A stretch of DNA of 6,545 nucleotides from Nitrospirota bacterium (lineage in GTDB: Bacteria; Nitrospirota; Thermodesulfovibrionia; UBA6902). The stretch lies in contig WFVK01000072.1 in assembly GCA_015491705.1 (NCBI GenBank), positions 1 to 6,545 of the forward strand, written 5' to 3'. A program made the position numbers and the translations under genes. Below are positions 1 through 6,243 of this stretch, in pieces; within the stretch, counting starts at the first letter, position 1, and every line of letters starts with the position of its first letter. The notes beneath the pieces were generated by a model. The model worked only from the letters and a program-made list of their open reading frames with translations. It was not told the origin of the DNA and searched no databases.

Positions 1-1
1 A

Positions 2-352
2 TCCCGTTTGCATAGGCTGGTTGCCATGGGAGTCATAGAAAAATTCGGCCGGGGCCGGGGAACCGGATATATTCTCGGACGGCGTTTCTACAAAATGACA
101 GGGCAAAAAGGGGCGTATACCCGGAAGAAAGGGCTGGACCGCGAGACGAACAAGGCTCTTCTTCTAAAACATATTAAAGAAAACAAGGATAGTGGCAGCA
201 GGTTGAAGGAACTTATGCAGGTGCTTCCCGCTTTGACCATGCCTCAAGTGCAGACATTGCTTCGGGAACTCAAATCGGAAGGTAAAATTCATAAAACCGG
301 AAAAACCAGGGGCGCATTATGGTATCCGAGTGAGGGTATTACATCGGAATAA
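2..352 (+). CDS. C-terminal part of an AlbA_2/HATPase_c_4-type ATP-binding protein (winged-helix tail)
   Basis: The frame is open at the left window edge, so only the last 116 or so codons are seen; the first in-window TTG at 8 is probably not the true start. The visible protein resembles the C-terminus of proteins with a Schlafen/AlbA_2 domain followed by an ATP-binding domain, often named 'putative transcriptional regulator' or 'RecG-related helicase'. Two blocks show this. One is a helix-turn-helix-like 'LHRLVAMGVIEKFGRGRGTGY' stretch followed by 'RRFYKMTGQKG' and 'LDRETNKALLLKHI'. The second is a winged helix in which 'TMPQVQTLLRELKSEGKI' looks like the recognition helix and wing and 'GALWY' the closing strand. 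Such proteins are thought to bind DNA or act as regulators, and are common in mobile and defence regions. The stop is intact, so the 3' end is not decayed. Family assignment is from recall of the tail only; the catalytic or ATP-binding part lies outside the window. Confidence 0.6.
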   Translation, partial: SRLHRLVAMGVIEKFGRGRGTGYILGRRFYKMTGQKGAYTRKKGLDRETNKALLLKHIKENKDSGSRLKELMQVLPALTMPQVQTLLRELKSEGKIHKTGKTRGALWYPSEGITSE

Positions 353-358
353 ACAGCC

Positions 359-421
359 AAATGCAATATAGATTTAATTTAATATGCTTAACTTCCTGAT
401 AAAAAAGAGAATTTATTGCAT
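359..421. repeat. AT-rich intergenic spacer with an 8-bp inverted repeat
   Basis: The 121-bp gap between the winged-helix gene and the methylase relic is clearly more AT-rich than its surroundings. It contains ATGCAATA at 361-368 and its exact reverse complement TATTGCAT at 414-421, 45 bp apart. No convincing -35/-10 pair or U-tracted hairpin is visible. An operator for the preceding winged-helix protein is possible, but an 8-bp match in AT-rich DNA can easily occur by chance. Confidence 0.25.
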
Positions 422-473
422 CATTAAAAAGCAATTACAGCGCAATGTTACGAAATAAACAGGGAAAAAACAG

Positions 474-729
474 ATGACAAAACGCCGCAGGAAGCTGATT
501 GAGGTGGCTCTGCCGCTGAAGGAAATCAACGAGCAATCGGCCCGTGAGAAATCCATCCGTCACGGGCATCCGTCCACCCTGCATTTGTGGTGGGCGCGGC
601 GTCCGCTGCCTGCCGGGCGGTGCTTTTCGCCCAACTGGTGGACGATCCTTCCAGTGCCCCGGCGTATCAGCGGCCCCACGGCAGTGTTGATGAAGAACGG
701 GCCGGCATCAAGCGGGCCGAACTCTTTCC
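474..729 (+). pseudogene. Truncated, frameshifted DUF1156-family DNA methylase (N-terminal remnant)
   Basis: The first 45 codons from the ATG at 474 match the conserved N-terminus of DUF1156-family DNA methylases ('[16 protein letters not shown]', '[24 protein letters not shown]'). These are large proteins of many hundreds of residues, usually annotated as adenine-specific methylases and encoded in anti-phage loci. After CTG at 606-608 the family sequence continues one frame over from 611: '[15 protein letters not shown]', then '[13 protein letters not shown]' ending near 728. Against the family pattern P-L-A-A-C-R-A-V about four bases are missing around 609-610. After 'RAELF' resemblance stops and the gene runs into sequence next to the HIT gene. 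The whole catalytic portion, including any methylase motif, is therefore gone and the fragment cannot be functional. The start is preceded by a weak AGGG at 460-463. A sequencing error could explain the frameshift but not the truncation. Confidence 0.8.
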
Positions 730-747
730 CGCAACCCTTTGTAAAGA
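727..747. other. Recombination or deletion junction between accessory DNA and the housekeeping operon
   Basis: DUF1156 homology ends at about 728 and the HIT stop codon on the opposite strand lies at 748-750, so under 25 bp separate the two. No direct repeat, tRNA end, transposase or terminator hairpin is seen here. The two reading directions converge with no visible transcription stop between them. The exact breakpoint is inferred from where family resemblance ends. Confidence 0.5.
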
Positions 748-1254
748 TTACAATTTCAGAAAATTACCGCTCAGCTTTTCATAGGTCTTCTTCAGGTGCT
801 CGGGCATGACCCTTGTCTCGGCGATGATCGGCATACTGTCCGTATCGCCCGTCCAGCGGGGAACGACATGCAGGTGCATGTGCGATTCCATGCCCGCGCC
901 CGCCACCTTGCCGAAATTAAGCCCCATGTTGAACCCGTCCGGCGCCAGCACTTGCTTCAGGATTCCGACCGAATCTCTGAGGGTCCTGATAAGATCAAAG
1001 AGCATTTCATCGGAGAGACCGTCGAATGTCGGCGTATGAAAGTAAGGGACAACCATGAGGTGGCCGCTGTTGTAAGGGTAGCGGTTCAACAATACAAAGC
1101 AGTGTCTGCCCCTGTGCAATATCAGGTTTTTCTTGTCTTCCCGCCTGTTCCGCCCCCTGCTTTTGCCCTTTGATATATGACAGAACAGGCATCTGTCATG
1201 CTTGTTTTCATCAAGTATGTATTCCATTCTCCAGGGCGCCCACAGTCTCTTCAT
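748..1254 (-). CDS. HIT-family protein (AP4A phosphorylase/hydrolase-like)
   Basis: This 168-residue protein carries the histidine triad H125-M-H127-L-H129-V-V followed by PRWTGDT. H127 and H129 are part of the usual nucleotidyl-transfer site, in which a histidine attacks the alpha phosphate of a nucleotide. The start '[13 protein letters not shown]' and the C22-x2-C25 pair are typical of bacterial HIT proteins related to diadenosine tetraphosphate phosphorylases; the cysteines probably help bind zinc. '[14 protein letters not shown]' (57-70) is the conserved strand-turn-strand before the triad. The length fits the family. The enzyme is expected in the cytosol, cleaving dinucleoside polyphosphates or related adenylates; the exact substrate cannot be read from sequence. 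The ATG at 1254 lies 6 bp past the uracil-DNA glycosylase stop, and its Shine-Dalgarno GGAGG overlaps that gene's end, so translation is probably coupled. It is the last gene of the operon, and no terminator is visible after it. Confidence 0.93.
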   Translation of the reverse strand: MKRLWAPWRMEYILDENKHDRCLFCHISKGKSRGRNRREDKKNLILHRGRHCFVLLNRYPYNSGHLMVVPYFHTPTFDGLSDEMLFDLIRTLRDSVGILKQVLAPDGFNMGLNFGKVAGAGMESHMHLHVVPRWTGDTDSMPIIAETRVMPEHLKKTYEKLSGNFLKL

Positions 1255-1260
1255 CTTTGC

Positions 1261-1971
1261 TCATCCTCCCTTCATTTTTTCCAGCACCTTCTGCATGTCA
1301 TCCCATGTCAGCCATTTGTCCTTCGGATTTCTCAGCAGATACGCGGGATGGAATGTCGGCATTACGGGAATGCCCCTGTATTGCAGAAAATTTCCCCTGA
1401 GCCTGCTTATCGGGATGTCCGTCCCCAGCAGCGCATGTGCCGATACCTTGCCGAGACAGACGATTACACGTGGATTGATTATCTCTATCTGTTTCTCAAC
1501 AAAAGGCAGGCATGCGGCTATCTCATCCTCTCTGGGATTTCTGTTGAGCGGCGGCCTGCATTTTATAATGTTTGCAATATAGACCTCCTCACGTTTCATG
1601 CCCATTTTCGCTATCAGTTTTGTGAGGAGTTTTCCCGCATCACCCACAAAGGGCCTTCCCTGAATATCCTCATCCCTGCCGGGGCCTTCACCGATAAACA
1701 TCAGGCCGGCCTCAGGCGAGCCTTCACCGAAGACAATGTTTCTGCGTCCTTCCGAAAGCCTGCATCTCCGGCACTCCCCTGTCGCGGCCCTCAGGCTTCC
1801 CAGCTCTTCACCCCGGTCTTTTCCGGCATGTCCCCCCGCGGTCTCTTTCCCATGCGGCGGGTGTCCGCCTGCGGTGCTGATATTCCTTACGGGCAGGTAT
1901 TCAAATCCGAGCTCGCTGTAGAATTCCATGGCCTTCCTGAGCTGTTCCTTTATCTCGTTCCTGTTATACAT
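1261..1971 (-). CDS. Family 4-type uracil-DNA glycosylase with [4Fe-4S] cluster
   Basis: This enzyme removes uracil from DNA as the first step of base excision repair. The 236-residue protein has the family 4 motif G94-E-G-P-G-R-D-E-D followed by QGRPFVGDAGKLL, and the second motif 'TFHPAYLLRNP' at 206-216, which carries the active-site histidine region. Four cysteines, C67, C70, C138 (in NIIKCRPP) and C154, sit where the family binds its iron-sulfur cluster. Residues 1-28 form a helix-like N-terminal extension ('KEQLRKAMEFYSELGFEYLP'), often seen in bacterial members. Residues 29-56 are a low-complexity Gly/His-rich linker in which TAGGH occurs twice, 11 residues apart. The start at 1971 has AAGGA just upstream. 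The gene lies 84 bp after nadK, a gap filled by a large hairpin, and it runs directly into the HIT gene. Family 5 is less likely given the motif wording. Confidence 0.95.
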   Translation of the reverse strand: MYNRNEIKEQLRKAMEFYSELGFEYLPVRNISTAGGHPPHGKETAGGHAGKDRGEELGSLRAATGECRRCRLSEGRRNIVFGEGSPEAGLMFIGEGPGRDEDIQGRPFVGDAGKLLTKLIAKMGMKREEVYIANIIKCRPPLNRNPREDEIAACLPFVEKQIEIINPRVIVCLGKVSAHALLGTDIPISRLRGNFLQYRGIPVMPTFHPAYLLRNPKDKWLTWDDMQKVLEKMKGG

Positions 1972-1997
1972 TATCCTTACAGCGGCATAAAATTACT

Positions 1998-2055
1998 GCT
2001 TGCAGGGCGGAAGAGCCCGGGGGTTTTTCGGCAGGCTCTCCCGCCCTATGCAGGC
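1998..2055 (-). terminator. Large imperfect hairpin after nadK (possible weak or partial terminator)
   Basis: Read on the - strand, a stem begins right after the nadK stop. The arms are 2034-2047 and 2004-2017: fourteen positions with one A-C mismatch (2011/2040). The stem extends past a 2-nt bulge at 2048-2049 to about 1998/2055. The loop is about 16 nt and includes AAAAACCCCC. The downstream side continues CAAGCAGTAATTTTATG, so the T-run is short and displaced from the stem. This makes a strong intrinsic terminator unlikely; partial termination, an mRNA processing or stability stem, or a dispersed palindromic repeat fit equally well. The uracil-DNA glycosylase start is 27 bp further on, so the stem could reduce expression of the two distal genes. 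Confidence 0.5.
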
Positions 2056-2901
2056 TTATTCCCCCCATTTGAGTTTGGTCCGTAATATGCGAAAATAATC
2101 CCTGCTGTGCAAAACAAGAAACCTTGCCTTGTAATCGGCTTTTTTGATTACAATCCTGTCCCGGACTGTCAGTGGGAATCCCTCCTGCCCGTCGATCGTC
2201 ATGTATACATCGTCACCGCCTTTTATCTTTATCTCCAGTATGAACGTGTCGGGAAGCACAATGGGCCTGTTGGTCAGTGTATGCGGGCATATGGGGGTCA
2301 TCAGGAAGGTCTCGAGTGTCGGATAGAGTATCGGCCCTCCTGCAGAAAGCGAATGGGCTGTTGAACCTGTGGGGGTTGATATTATCAGGCCGTCCGCCCT
2401 TAAATTGTTTGCATATTGACTGTTTACGATTATGTCAAGTTCAAACATTCTCGAGAGCACGTTTTTGTTCAACACCACGTCATTAAAGGCATTGTGCCGG
2501 ACTATTTTCTTTTTTCCGCGGTAGACATCGGCCAGGAGCATGATCCTTTCTTCAAGAGAGTATTTTTCGGAAAAGATGGCATCCATGTTTTCATACAGCT
2601 CTCTTCTGTTAAGTTCCGTGATAAATCCGAGGTTTCCCATGTTTATCCCCAGTATCGGAACCCCCGTATCCCCGACAAGCCTTGCCACGCTCAGGAGTGT
2701 GCCGTCGCCGCCGAAGACCATGACAATATCGGACTTTGAGGGGATATCTTTCCTTGGATAACCCCTGACGCCGAGTTGTGAAGCCAGTTCACTCTCTATA
2801 AAGCACCTGACGTTTTTTCCCTTTAACCACTCCAGCATATTTTTGACCACGGCAACTGCCTGTGGTTCGCCCTTCTTTGCAATTATTCCGATTCTTTTCA
2901 T
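2056..2901 (-). CDS. nadK: NAD kinase
   Basis: This cytosolic enzyme phosphorylates the 2'-hydroxyl of the adenosine ribose of NAD with ATP (or polyphosphate in some lineages) to make NADP. The 281-residue protein has the diagnostic GGDGT at 64-68, GINMGNLGF at 85-93, the substrate-contact motif N-D at 140-141 in 'HNAFNDVVL', and the glycine-rich block 'TPTGSTA..LSAGG' at 176-189. 'LTNRPIVLPD' and 'IDGQEG' in the C-terminal sandwich domain are also typical. Length is normal. The ATG at 2901 overlaps the tsaE stop as ATGA, a classic coupling arrangement, with AGGGA about 7 bp upstream inside tsaE. Its product NADPH is one substrate pool that the operon's first gene, nnr, keeps free of damaged hydrates. 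Confidence 0.97.
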   Translation of the reverse strand: MKRIGIIAKKGEPQAVAVVKNMLEWLKGKNVRCFIESELASQLGVRGYPRKDIPSKSDIVMVFGGDGTLLSVARLVGDTGVPILGINMGNLGFITELNRRELYENMDAIFSEKYSLEERIMLLADVYRGKKKIVRHNAFNDVVLNKNVLSRMFELDIIVNSQYANNLRADGLIISTPTGSTAHSLSAGGPILYPTLETFLMTPICPHTLTNRPIVLPDTFILEIKIKGGDDVYMTIDGQEGFPLTVRDRIVIKKADYKARFLVLHSRDYFRILRTKLKWGE

Positions 2902-3317
2902 AATTCAATCCCTGTAATTTCTATCTCCCTGCTATCCTCGCCGGTATAACGGAGCCTGACCCTGATGCTTTTTTCGGGAATCTCTTCCCCGGCCCTCTCG
3001 GCCCATTCGATCACACATATGCCGTCCGACCCCAGATACTCGCGCAAACCGAGCTCTGAAACATTATGAGGGCTTATCCTGTAAAGATCAATATGATAGA
3101 AAGGTATATCCGCATCATGCTCGGCAATTACAATAAAGCTTGCGCTTGTTACATCCCGCTCACTGATCCCGACAGCGGAGGCTATCCCCTTCGCCATGGT
3201 CGTCTTTCCCGAGCCCAGCTCGCCGTAAAGGCAGACCACGTCTCCACGTTTCAGTTTCTTACCGAGCTTGCGGCCGGCGCTCCTTGTCTCCGCCTCACTT
3301 TTACTTTGAAACTTCAT
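2898..3317 (-). CDS. tsaE: tRNA threonylcarbamoyladenosine biosynthesis ATPase TsaE
   Basis: TsaE is the small ATPase that works with TsaB and TsaD to make t6A at position 37 of ANN-reading tRNAs in the cytosol. From the ATG at 3317 the protein is 139 residues, normal for the family. It has the Walker A 'GELGSGKTT' at 32-40, the 'TSASF' segment at 57-61 (more usually TSPTF), 'FYHIDLYRI' at 73-81 and 'VIEWAER' at 102-108. The in-frame ATG at 3482 would add 55 Arg/Trp-rich residues lying wholly inside the upstream CBS gene and unlike any TsaE, so 3317 is chosen. This start overlaps the CBS stop by 17 bp; only a weak Shine-Dalgarno (GGCAG) precedes it, so it probably depends on re-initiation. 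The stop overlaps the nadK start as ATGA. Neighbouring nnr and tsaE are also adjacent in E. coli (yjeF-yjeE). Confidence 0.96.
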   Translation of the reverse strand: MKFQSKSEAETRSAGRKLGKKLKRGDVVCLYGELGSGKTTMAKGIASAVGISERDVTSASFIVIAEHDADIPFYHIDLYRISPHNVSELGLREYLGSDGICVIEWAERAGEEIPEKSIRVRLRYTGEDSREIEITGIEL

Positions 3318-3759
3318 CTGCCATGGCCCTGACCATGTCGGCCTTGCCCACGATCCCGACAACCTTCCGGCCCCGGAGCACCGGCAGGAGGTGAATATGC
3401 TGTTCAGCCATGATGGTTGCGATCTCCTCCACGCTTGTCTCCTCTTCAATGGATACAACCTCTTTTGTGCATATCTCGTCAACTGTGGTGGCCGCTATAT
3501 TCCTGATCTCCTTCTCCATCTCCTTTGACCCCACGAGCAGGTAGGCGTCGAAAAGCCTGATCACCGTGGGGATGTGCAGGCGCTTGTTCTTTCTGATCAG
3601 GTCATTTTCCGTAACGATCCCCGCTATCTCTCCCCTGTCATCCACTACCGGCACGCCGCTTATCCTGTGGTCTGTCAGGAGCCTTGCAAGCTCTTTTATG
3701 GTCGCCTCCGGCTTTACGGTGATAACGTCCCTGGTCATAATGTCTTTTGCTTTAAGCAT
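3301..3759 (-). CDS. Two-CBS-domain protein
   Basis: The 152-residue protein consists almost only of two CBS domains. The first covers about residues 7-60, starting 'DIMTRDVITVKPEATIKE' and ending 'GIVTENDLIRK'. The second covers about 95-148, including 'TSVEEIATIMAEQHIHLLPV' and 'GIVGKADMVRAMA'. A charged helical linker containing 'KEMEKEIRNIAATTVDE' joins them. CBS pairs usually form a Bateman module that binds AMP, ATP, SAM or similar ligands and senses energy or nucleotide state. No catalytic domain is attached, so the protein would act through a partner or as a free-standing sensor; its target is unknown. The start at 3759 has a strong GGAGG 4 bp upstream. Its 3' end overlaps tsaE by 17 bp. 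There is no signal peptide or membrane segment. Confidence 0.93.
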   Translation of the reverse strand: MLKAKDIMTRDVITVKPEATIKELARLLTDHRISGVPVVDDRGEIAGIVTENDLIRKNKRLHIPTVIRLFDAYLLVGSKEMEKEIRNIAATTVDEICTKEVVSIEEETSVEEIATIMAEQHIHLLPVLRGRKVVGIVGKADMVRAMADEVSK

Positions 3760-3809
3760 CTTTCCTCCGGAAAATCAAACTGCCCGATTTTCTGTTTTTG
3801 TTGAATATA

Positions 3810-4496
3810 TTACCATATTCCGATAAAACCACCCTGCCTGCCCGCTGTGCCTTTCGTATATCTGTAGGAATGGAATTCATCCGGGTTACAGAAAGTGCAC
3901 TCACCCGCCTGCCAGATATTTTCCCGGGGAATGCCCGCATTAACGGCCTGGATTTTATTGGCGGTTGCAAGGTCAACGAGGTATTTATCACCCCGCTGGC
4001 TGAAATAATCCCCCCTGCCCGTGGCTTCCTGTATCGCGGTACTGACATCCCGCCCTACCTCATAGCAGCATCCCCTGATGCTCGGGCCTATGGCCGCCAG
4101 TATGTCCGCGGCCGAGCAGCCGAACCTTTCCTCCATGACACGGACGGTTCCCTTTAAAATCCCTCCCGCAGTGCCCCTCCAGCCTGCATGAACCGCGCCT
4201 GCGACCATTTTAACGCCGTCGTACAGGAGGACGGGCACGCAGTCAGCGACCAGTATGCCGAGCAACACCTTTCTCCTGCGTGTTATGACCGCATCCGCAA
4301 CCACGGGATCATATCCCGTTTCAAGCACGTACGTTATGGCGGTATGCCTCTGAACCGGCAGGTAGATACTGTCTTTCGAAATACCGCATTCTCCGGAGAC
4401 GATTTCAGGAATATCTTTGCCGGGCGGAAATTTCCCCGTAAAAAACGCCTTTGTATACGGAAAATCAATTAAATTGGGAGGTTCAATGACCTTCAT
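3810..4496 (-). CDS. pgeF: Laccase-domain protein YfiH/PgeF (peptidoglycan editing factor / purine nucleoside phosphorylase family)
   Basis: This cytosolic protein belongs to the multicopper-oxidase-like DUF152/YfiH family. Family members have been described as polyphenol oxidases, as purine nucleoside phosphorylase/adenosine deaminase enzymes related to LACC1, and in E. coli as preventing incorporation of a wrong amino acid into peptidoglycan. The expected His-Cys-His metal site is visible as H51 (QRHT), C86 (VADCVPVLL) and H103 (AVHAGWRGT), with spacing like the E. coli protein. 'AAIGPSIRGCCYEVG' (134-148) and the C-terminal 'CTFCNPDEFHSYR' and 'GRQGGFIGI' are family signatures. At 228 residues it is close to usual length with a slightly short N-terminus. 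The ATG at 4496 has AGGA close upstream. It lies 57 bp after nnr, with a small hairpin in the gap, and 50 bp before the CBS gene. Which of the reported activities applies cannot be decided from sequence. Confidence 0.95.
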   Translation of the reverse strand: MKVIEPPNLIDFPYTKAFFTGKFPPGKDIPEIVSGECGISKDSIYLPVQRHTAITYVLETGYDPVVADAVITRRRKVLLGILVADCVPVLLYDGVKMVAGAVHAGWRGTAGGILKGTVRVMEERFGCSAADILAAIGPSIRGCCYEVGRDVSTAIQEATGRGDYFSQRGDKYLVDLATANKIQAVNAGIPRENIWQAGECTFCNPDEFHSYRYTKGTAGRQGGFIGIW

Positions 4497-4524
4497 AATC
4501 CTGAACTTGCATGAAAATACCGCG

Positions 4525-4540
4525 GGCAGGTTCTCCTGCC
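4525..4540 (-). repeat. Small stem-loop between nnr and pgeF
   Basis: A perfect 6-bp stem, GGCAGG (4525-4530) with CCTGCC (4535-4540), closes a 4-nt loop. Read on the - strand it is followed by CGCGGTATTTTC, with only a four-T run, so it is at best a weak terminator. It may instead be an mRNA stem separating nnr from pgeF. Its right arm continues into GGTTTAT, giving 13 bases identical to the nnr leader (6231-6243). Confidence 0.4.
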
Positions 4541-4553
4541 GGTTTATACAGCA

Positions 4554-6155
4554 TCAGGGTTGGGGACGACTTCCGCTTACGGACAGGCACGCCGCCGGTA
4601 TGCTGCTGATTATATCCGATGCGATCAGGGAGTGCGGCCCTTTTTCACCGGCTGCAATATCTCCGGCAAGGCCGTGCATGTATACCCCCAGAACCGATGC
4701 ATCCCGGGGTTCCAGGCCCTGCGCCAGAAAGGCCGCTATCATGCCCGTAAGTACGTCCCCCGAGCCTGCGGACGCCATGCCGGGATTGCCGGTAGGATTT
4801 ATGAATGCATCCCCCTCCGGCGTCGCCGTCACGGTTGGAACGCCTTTAAGGACAAGATACGCGCCGCTTTTTTCAGCAAACGAAACAGCCGTGTTGATCC
4901 TGTCTTTTTCCGTCATGGCACGGATCCTGTCTTCCCCGGAGTCCGGCCTGTGCAGGAGCCTCGCCATCTCGCCGGGATGCGGCGTGAGAACAACCGGGCA
5001 ACGCCTGTCTTTCAGCACGGCGGTGTTGCCTGCAATGGCATTTAATCCGTCGGCGTCAATAACCATCGGTGAGCCGGATTCTGCAATGAGCCTGCCGAGG
5101 AGCCTCGTTATTTCCCCGTCAACCGACAGTCCGGGGCCTGCTGCAAGGACATTGGCCTTCCCGTGCAGAAACTCAAGTATTGCGCCTGCGGATTCAGAAG
5201 AAAGCGTACCATTGCCCCTGTCCGGCAGAGGAAGAATCATTTCCTCTGTGACCACCGACTGAAATGTGCCTGCAAGCGATTCAGGCACCCCGAGGGTCAC
5301 CAGGCCCGCCCCTGTCCTCAGGCATGCCCTTGCCGTCATCAGGGCGGCTCCTGTCTTTCCTCTTGAGCCTGCCACCACGAGGACATGGCCGTATGTCCCC
5401 TTGTGGGAATACGCTGGCCTTTCAGGCAGCATGGAAGTCATGTCGTCTCTTTCGGGCAGGTTGACACTGATCTTTTCGGATTTCAGCAGTGTTGCGGGGA
5501 ACCCTATCTCTTCAATAAATAACCGGCCTGAATACGCGGCGCCGGGATAAAGCAGGTGCCCCCTCTTGGGAAGACCGAAGGTAACCGTATACCGCGCCCT
5601 CACGGCACATCCCATAACCTGTCCCGTATCAGAGGAAATTCCGGATGGTATGTCAACAGAGACAACAGGCCGGGCCGAGCGGTTGACGGCACAGATCACG
5701 TCAGACAGGGGCGCCCTCACTTCCTTGCTCAGGCCGGTGCCCAGCAGCGCATCGACAATGATGCACTCCCGGGGCTGAGGTCCGGCAAGGAATTCATCCA
5801 TCGGTGAAATCCTTACACCGAACTTTTTTGCGGCATCATAATTTATCCGTGCATCGCCTCTCAGACTTTCGGGCCTTGCAGTGAGGAACACCTCCACATT
5901 TTTCCCCTCGTTCTGCAGAATCCTTGCTGCAACAAACCCGTCTCCGCCGTTGTTGCCCCCCCCGCACAGGACAATAACCCCGGGTTTGTCCGCTGCCGGT
6001 TGCCGCTGTTCAGTATCCCGGAAAAACAGTTCGTTTATCCTCGATACAACGGCAAGCCCGGCCCTTTCCATAAGGATCGTGCCGGCGATGCCGTAGTCTT
6101 CAATGGTGACCCTGTCTATCCCCTGCATTTCCGCTGCGGTTGCGACTTTCAGCAT
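4554..6155 (-). CDS. nnr: Bifunctional NAD(P)H-hydrate repair enzyme (epimerase + ADP/ATP-dependent dehydratase)
   Basis: Nnr rescues NADH and NADPH that have become hydrated (NADHX/NADPHX). The N-terminal YjeF_N/NnrE half (about 1-220) interconverts R and S epimers; the C-terminal ribokinase-like NnrD half (about 235-525) dehydrates the S form using ADP or ATP. N-terminal marks are 'GGGNNGGDG' at 65-73, 'VDALLGTG' at 134-141 and 'DIPSG' at 168-172. C-terminal marks are 'HKGTYGH' at 251-257, 'IDADGLN' at 366-372, 'TPHPGEM' at 391-397 and 'NPGMASAGSGDVLTG', in which D467 is the expected catalytic base. The 533-residue length suits the full bifunctional form (E. coli YjeF is about 515). The ATG at 6155 follows a strong GGAGG with 8 bp spacing. 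It is the first gene of the operon, behind a leader of about 140 nt. Confidence 0.97.
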   Translation of the reverse strand: MLKVATAAEMQGIDRVTIEDYGIAGTILMERAGLAVVSRINELFFRDTEQRQPAADKPGVIVLCGGGNNGGDGFVAARILQNEGKNVEVFLTARPESLRGDARINYDAAKKFGVRISPMDEFLAGPQPRECIIVDALLGTGLSKEVRAPLSDVICAVNRSARPVVSVDIPSGISSDTGQVMGCAVRARYTVTFGLPKRGHLLYPGAAYSGRLFIEEIGFPATLLKSEKISVNLPERDDMTSMLPERPAYSHKGTYGHVLVVAGSRGKTGAALMTARACLRTGAGLVTLGVPESLAGTFQSVVTEEMILPLPDRGNGTLSSESAGAILEFLHGKANVLAAGPGLSVDGEITRLLGRLIAESGSPMVIDADGLNAIAGNTAVLKDRRCPVVLTPHPGEMARLLHRPDSGEDRIRAMTEKDRINTAVSFAEKSGAYLVLKGVPTVTATPEGDAFINPTGNPGMASAGSGDVLTGMIAAFLAQGLEPRDASVLGVYMHGLAGDIAAGEKGPHSLIASDIISSIPAACLSVSGSRPQP

Positions 6156-6162
6156 ACTGCTT

Positions 6163-6167
6163 CCTCC
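6163..6167 (-). promoter_or_regulatory. Shine-Dalgarno site of nnr
   Basis: GGAGG on the - strand lies 7-8 bp before the ATG at 6155, a near-ideal arrangement that fixes the nnr start. No competing in-frame start upstream has a comparable site. Confidence 0.8.
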
Positions 6168-6221
6168 AACAACGAGTTATGAAATTCTTGCAGTGGCATT
6201 AAATAAATATCACTTATGGGA

Positions 6222-6243
6222 GCGGGAGAGCCTGCCGGTTTAT
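6222..6243 (+). repeat. Dispersed short GC-rich repeat, leader copy
   Basis: The 16 bases at 6222-6237 (GCGGGAGAGCCTGCCG) recur exactly, in inverted orientation, at 2029-2044 in the nadK-to-UDG hairpin. The 13 bases CCTGCCGGTTTAT at 6231-6243 recur in the same orientation at 4535-4547 in the nnr-pgeF gap, which also has a GCGGG a little upstream. All three sites are non-coding. Whether this is a repeat family, a protein site or an RNA element is not shown. Confidence 0.5.

Noticed and set aside
361..421. CRISPR-like or phage attachment interpretation of the inverted repeat
   Set aside because: There is one pair of 8-bp arms, no regular spacer pattern, no integrase and no tRNA end.
730..809. 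Continuation of the DUF1156 reading frames past 730
   Set aside because: Both frames simply read through the antisense of the HIT gene's 3' end; resemblance to the methylase stops at 'RAELF'.
1177..2085. 302-codon open frame on the + strand
   Set aside because: It is antisense to the uracil-DNA glycosylase and the hairpin region, its translation shows no domain, and it is a by-product of codon bias in the real - strand gene.
3318..3482. N-terminal extension of tsaE from the ATG at 3482
   Set aside because: The extra 55 residues lie out of frame inside the CBS gene and do not resemble TsaE; the start at 3317 gives the normal family length.
4417..5262. 281-codon open frame on the + strand
   Set aside because: It lies antisense to nnr and pgeF, both of which have complete family motifs; the product is Pro/Ser/Arg-rich with no recognisable fold.
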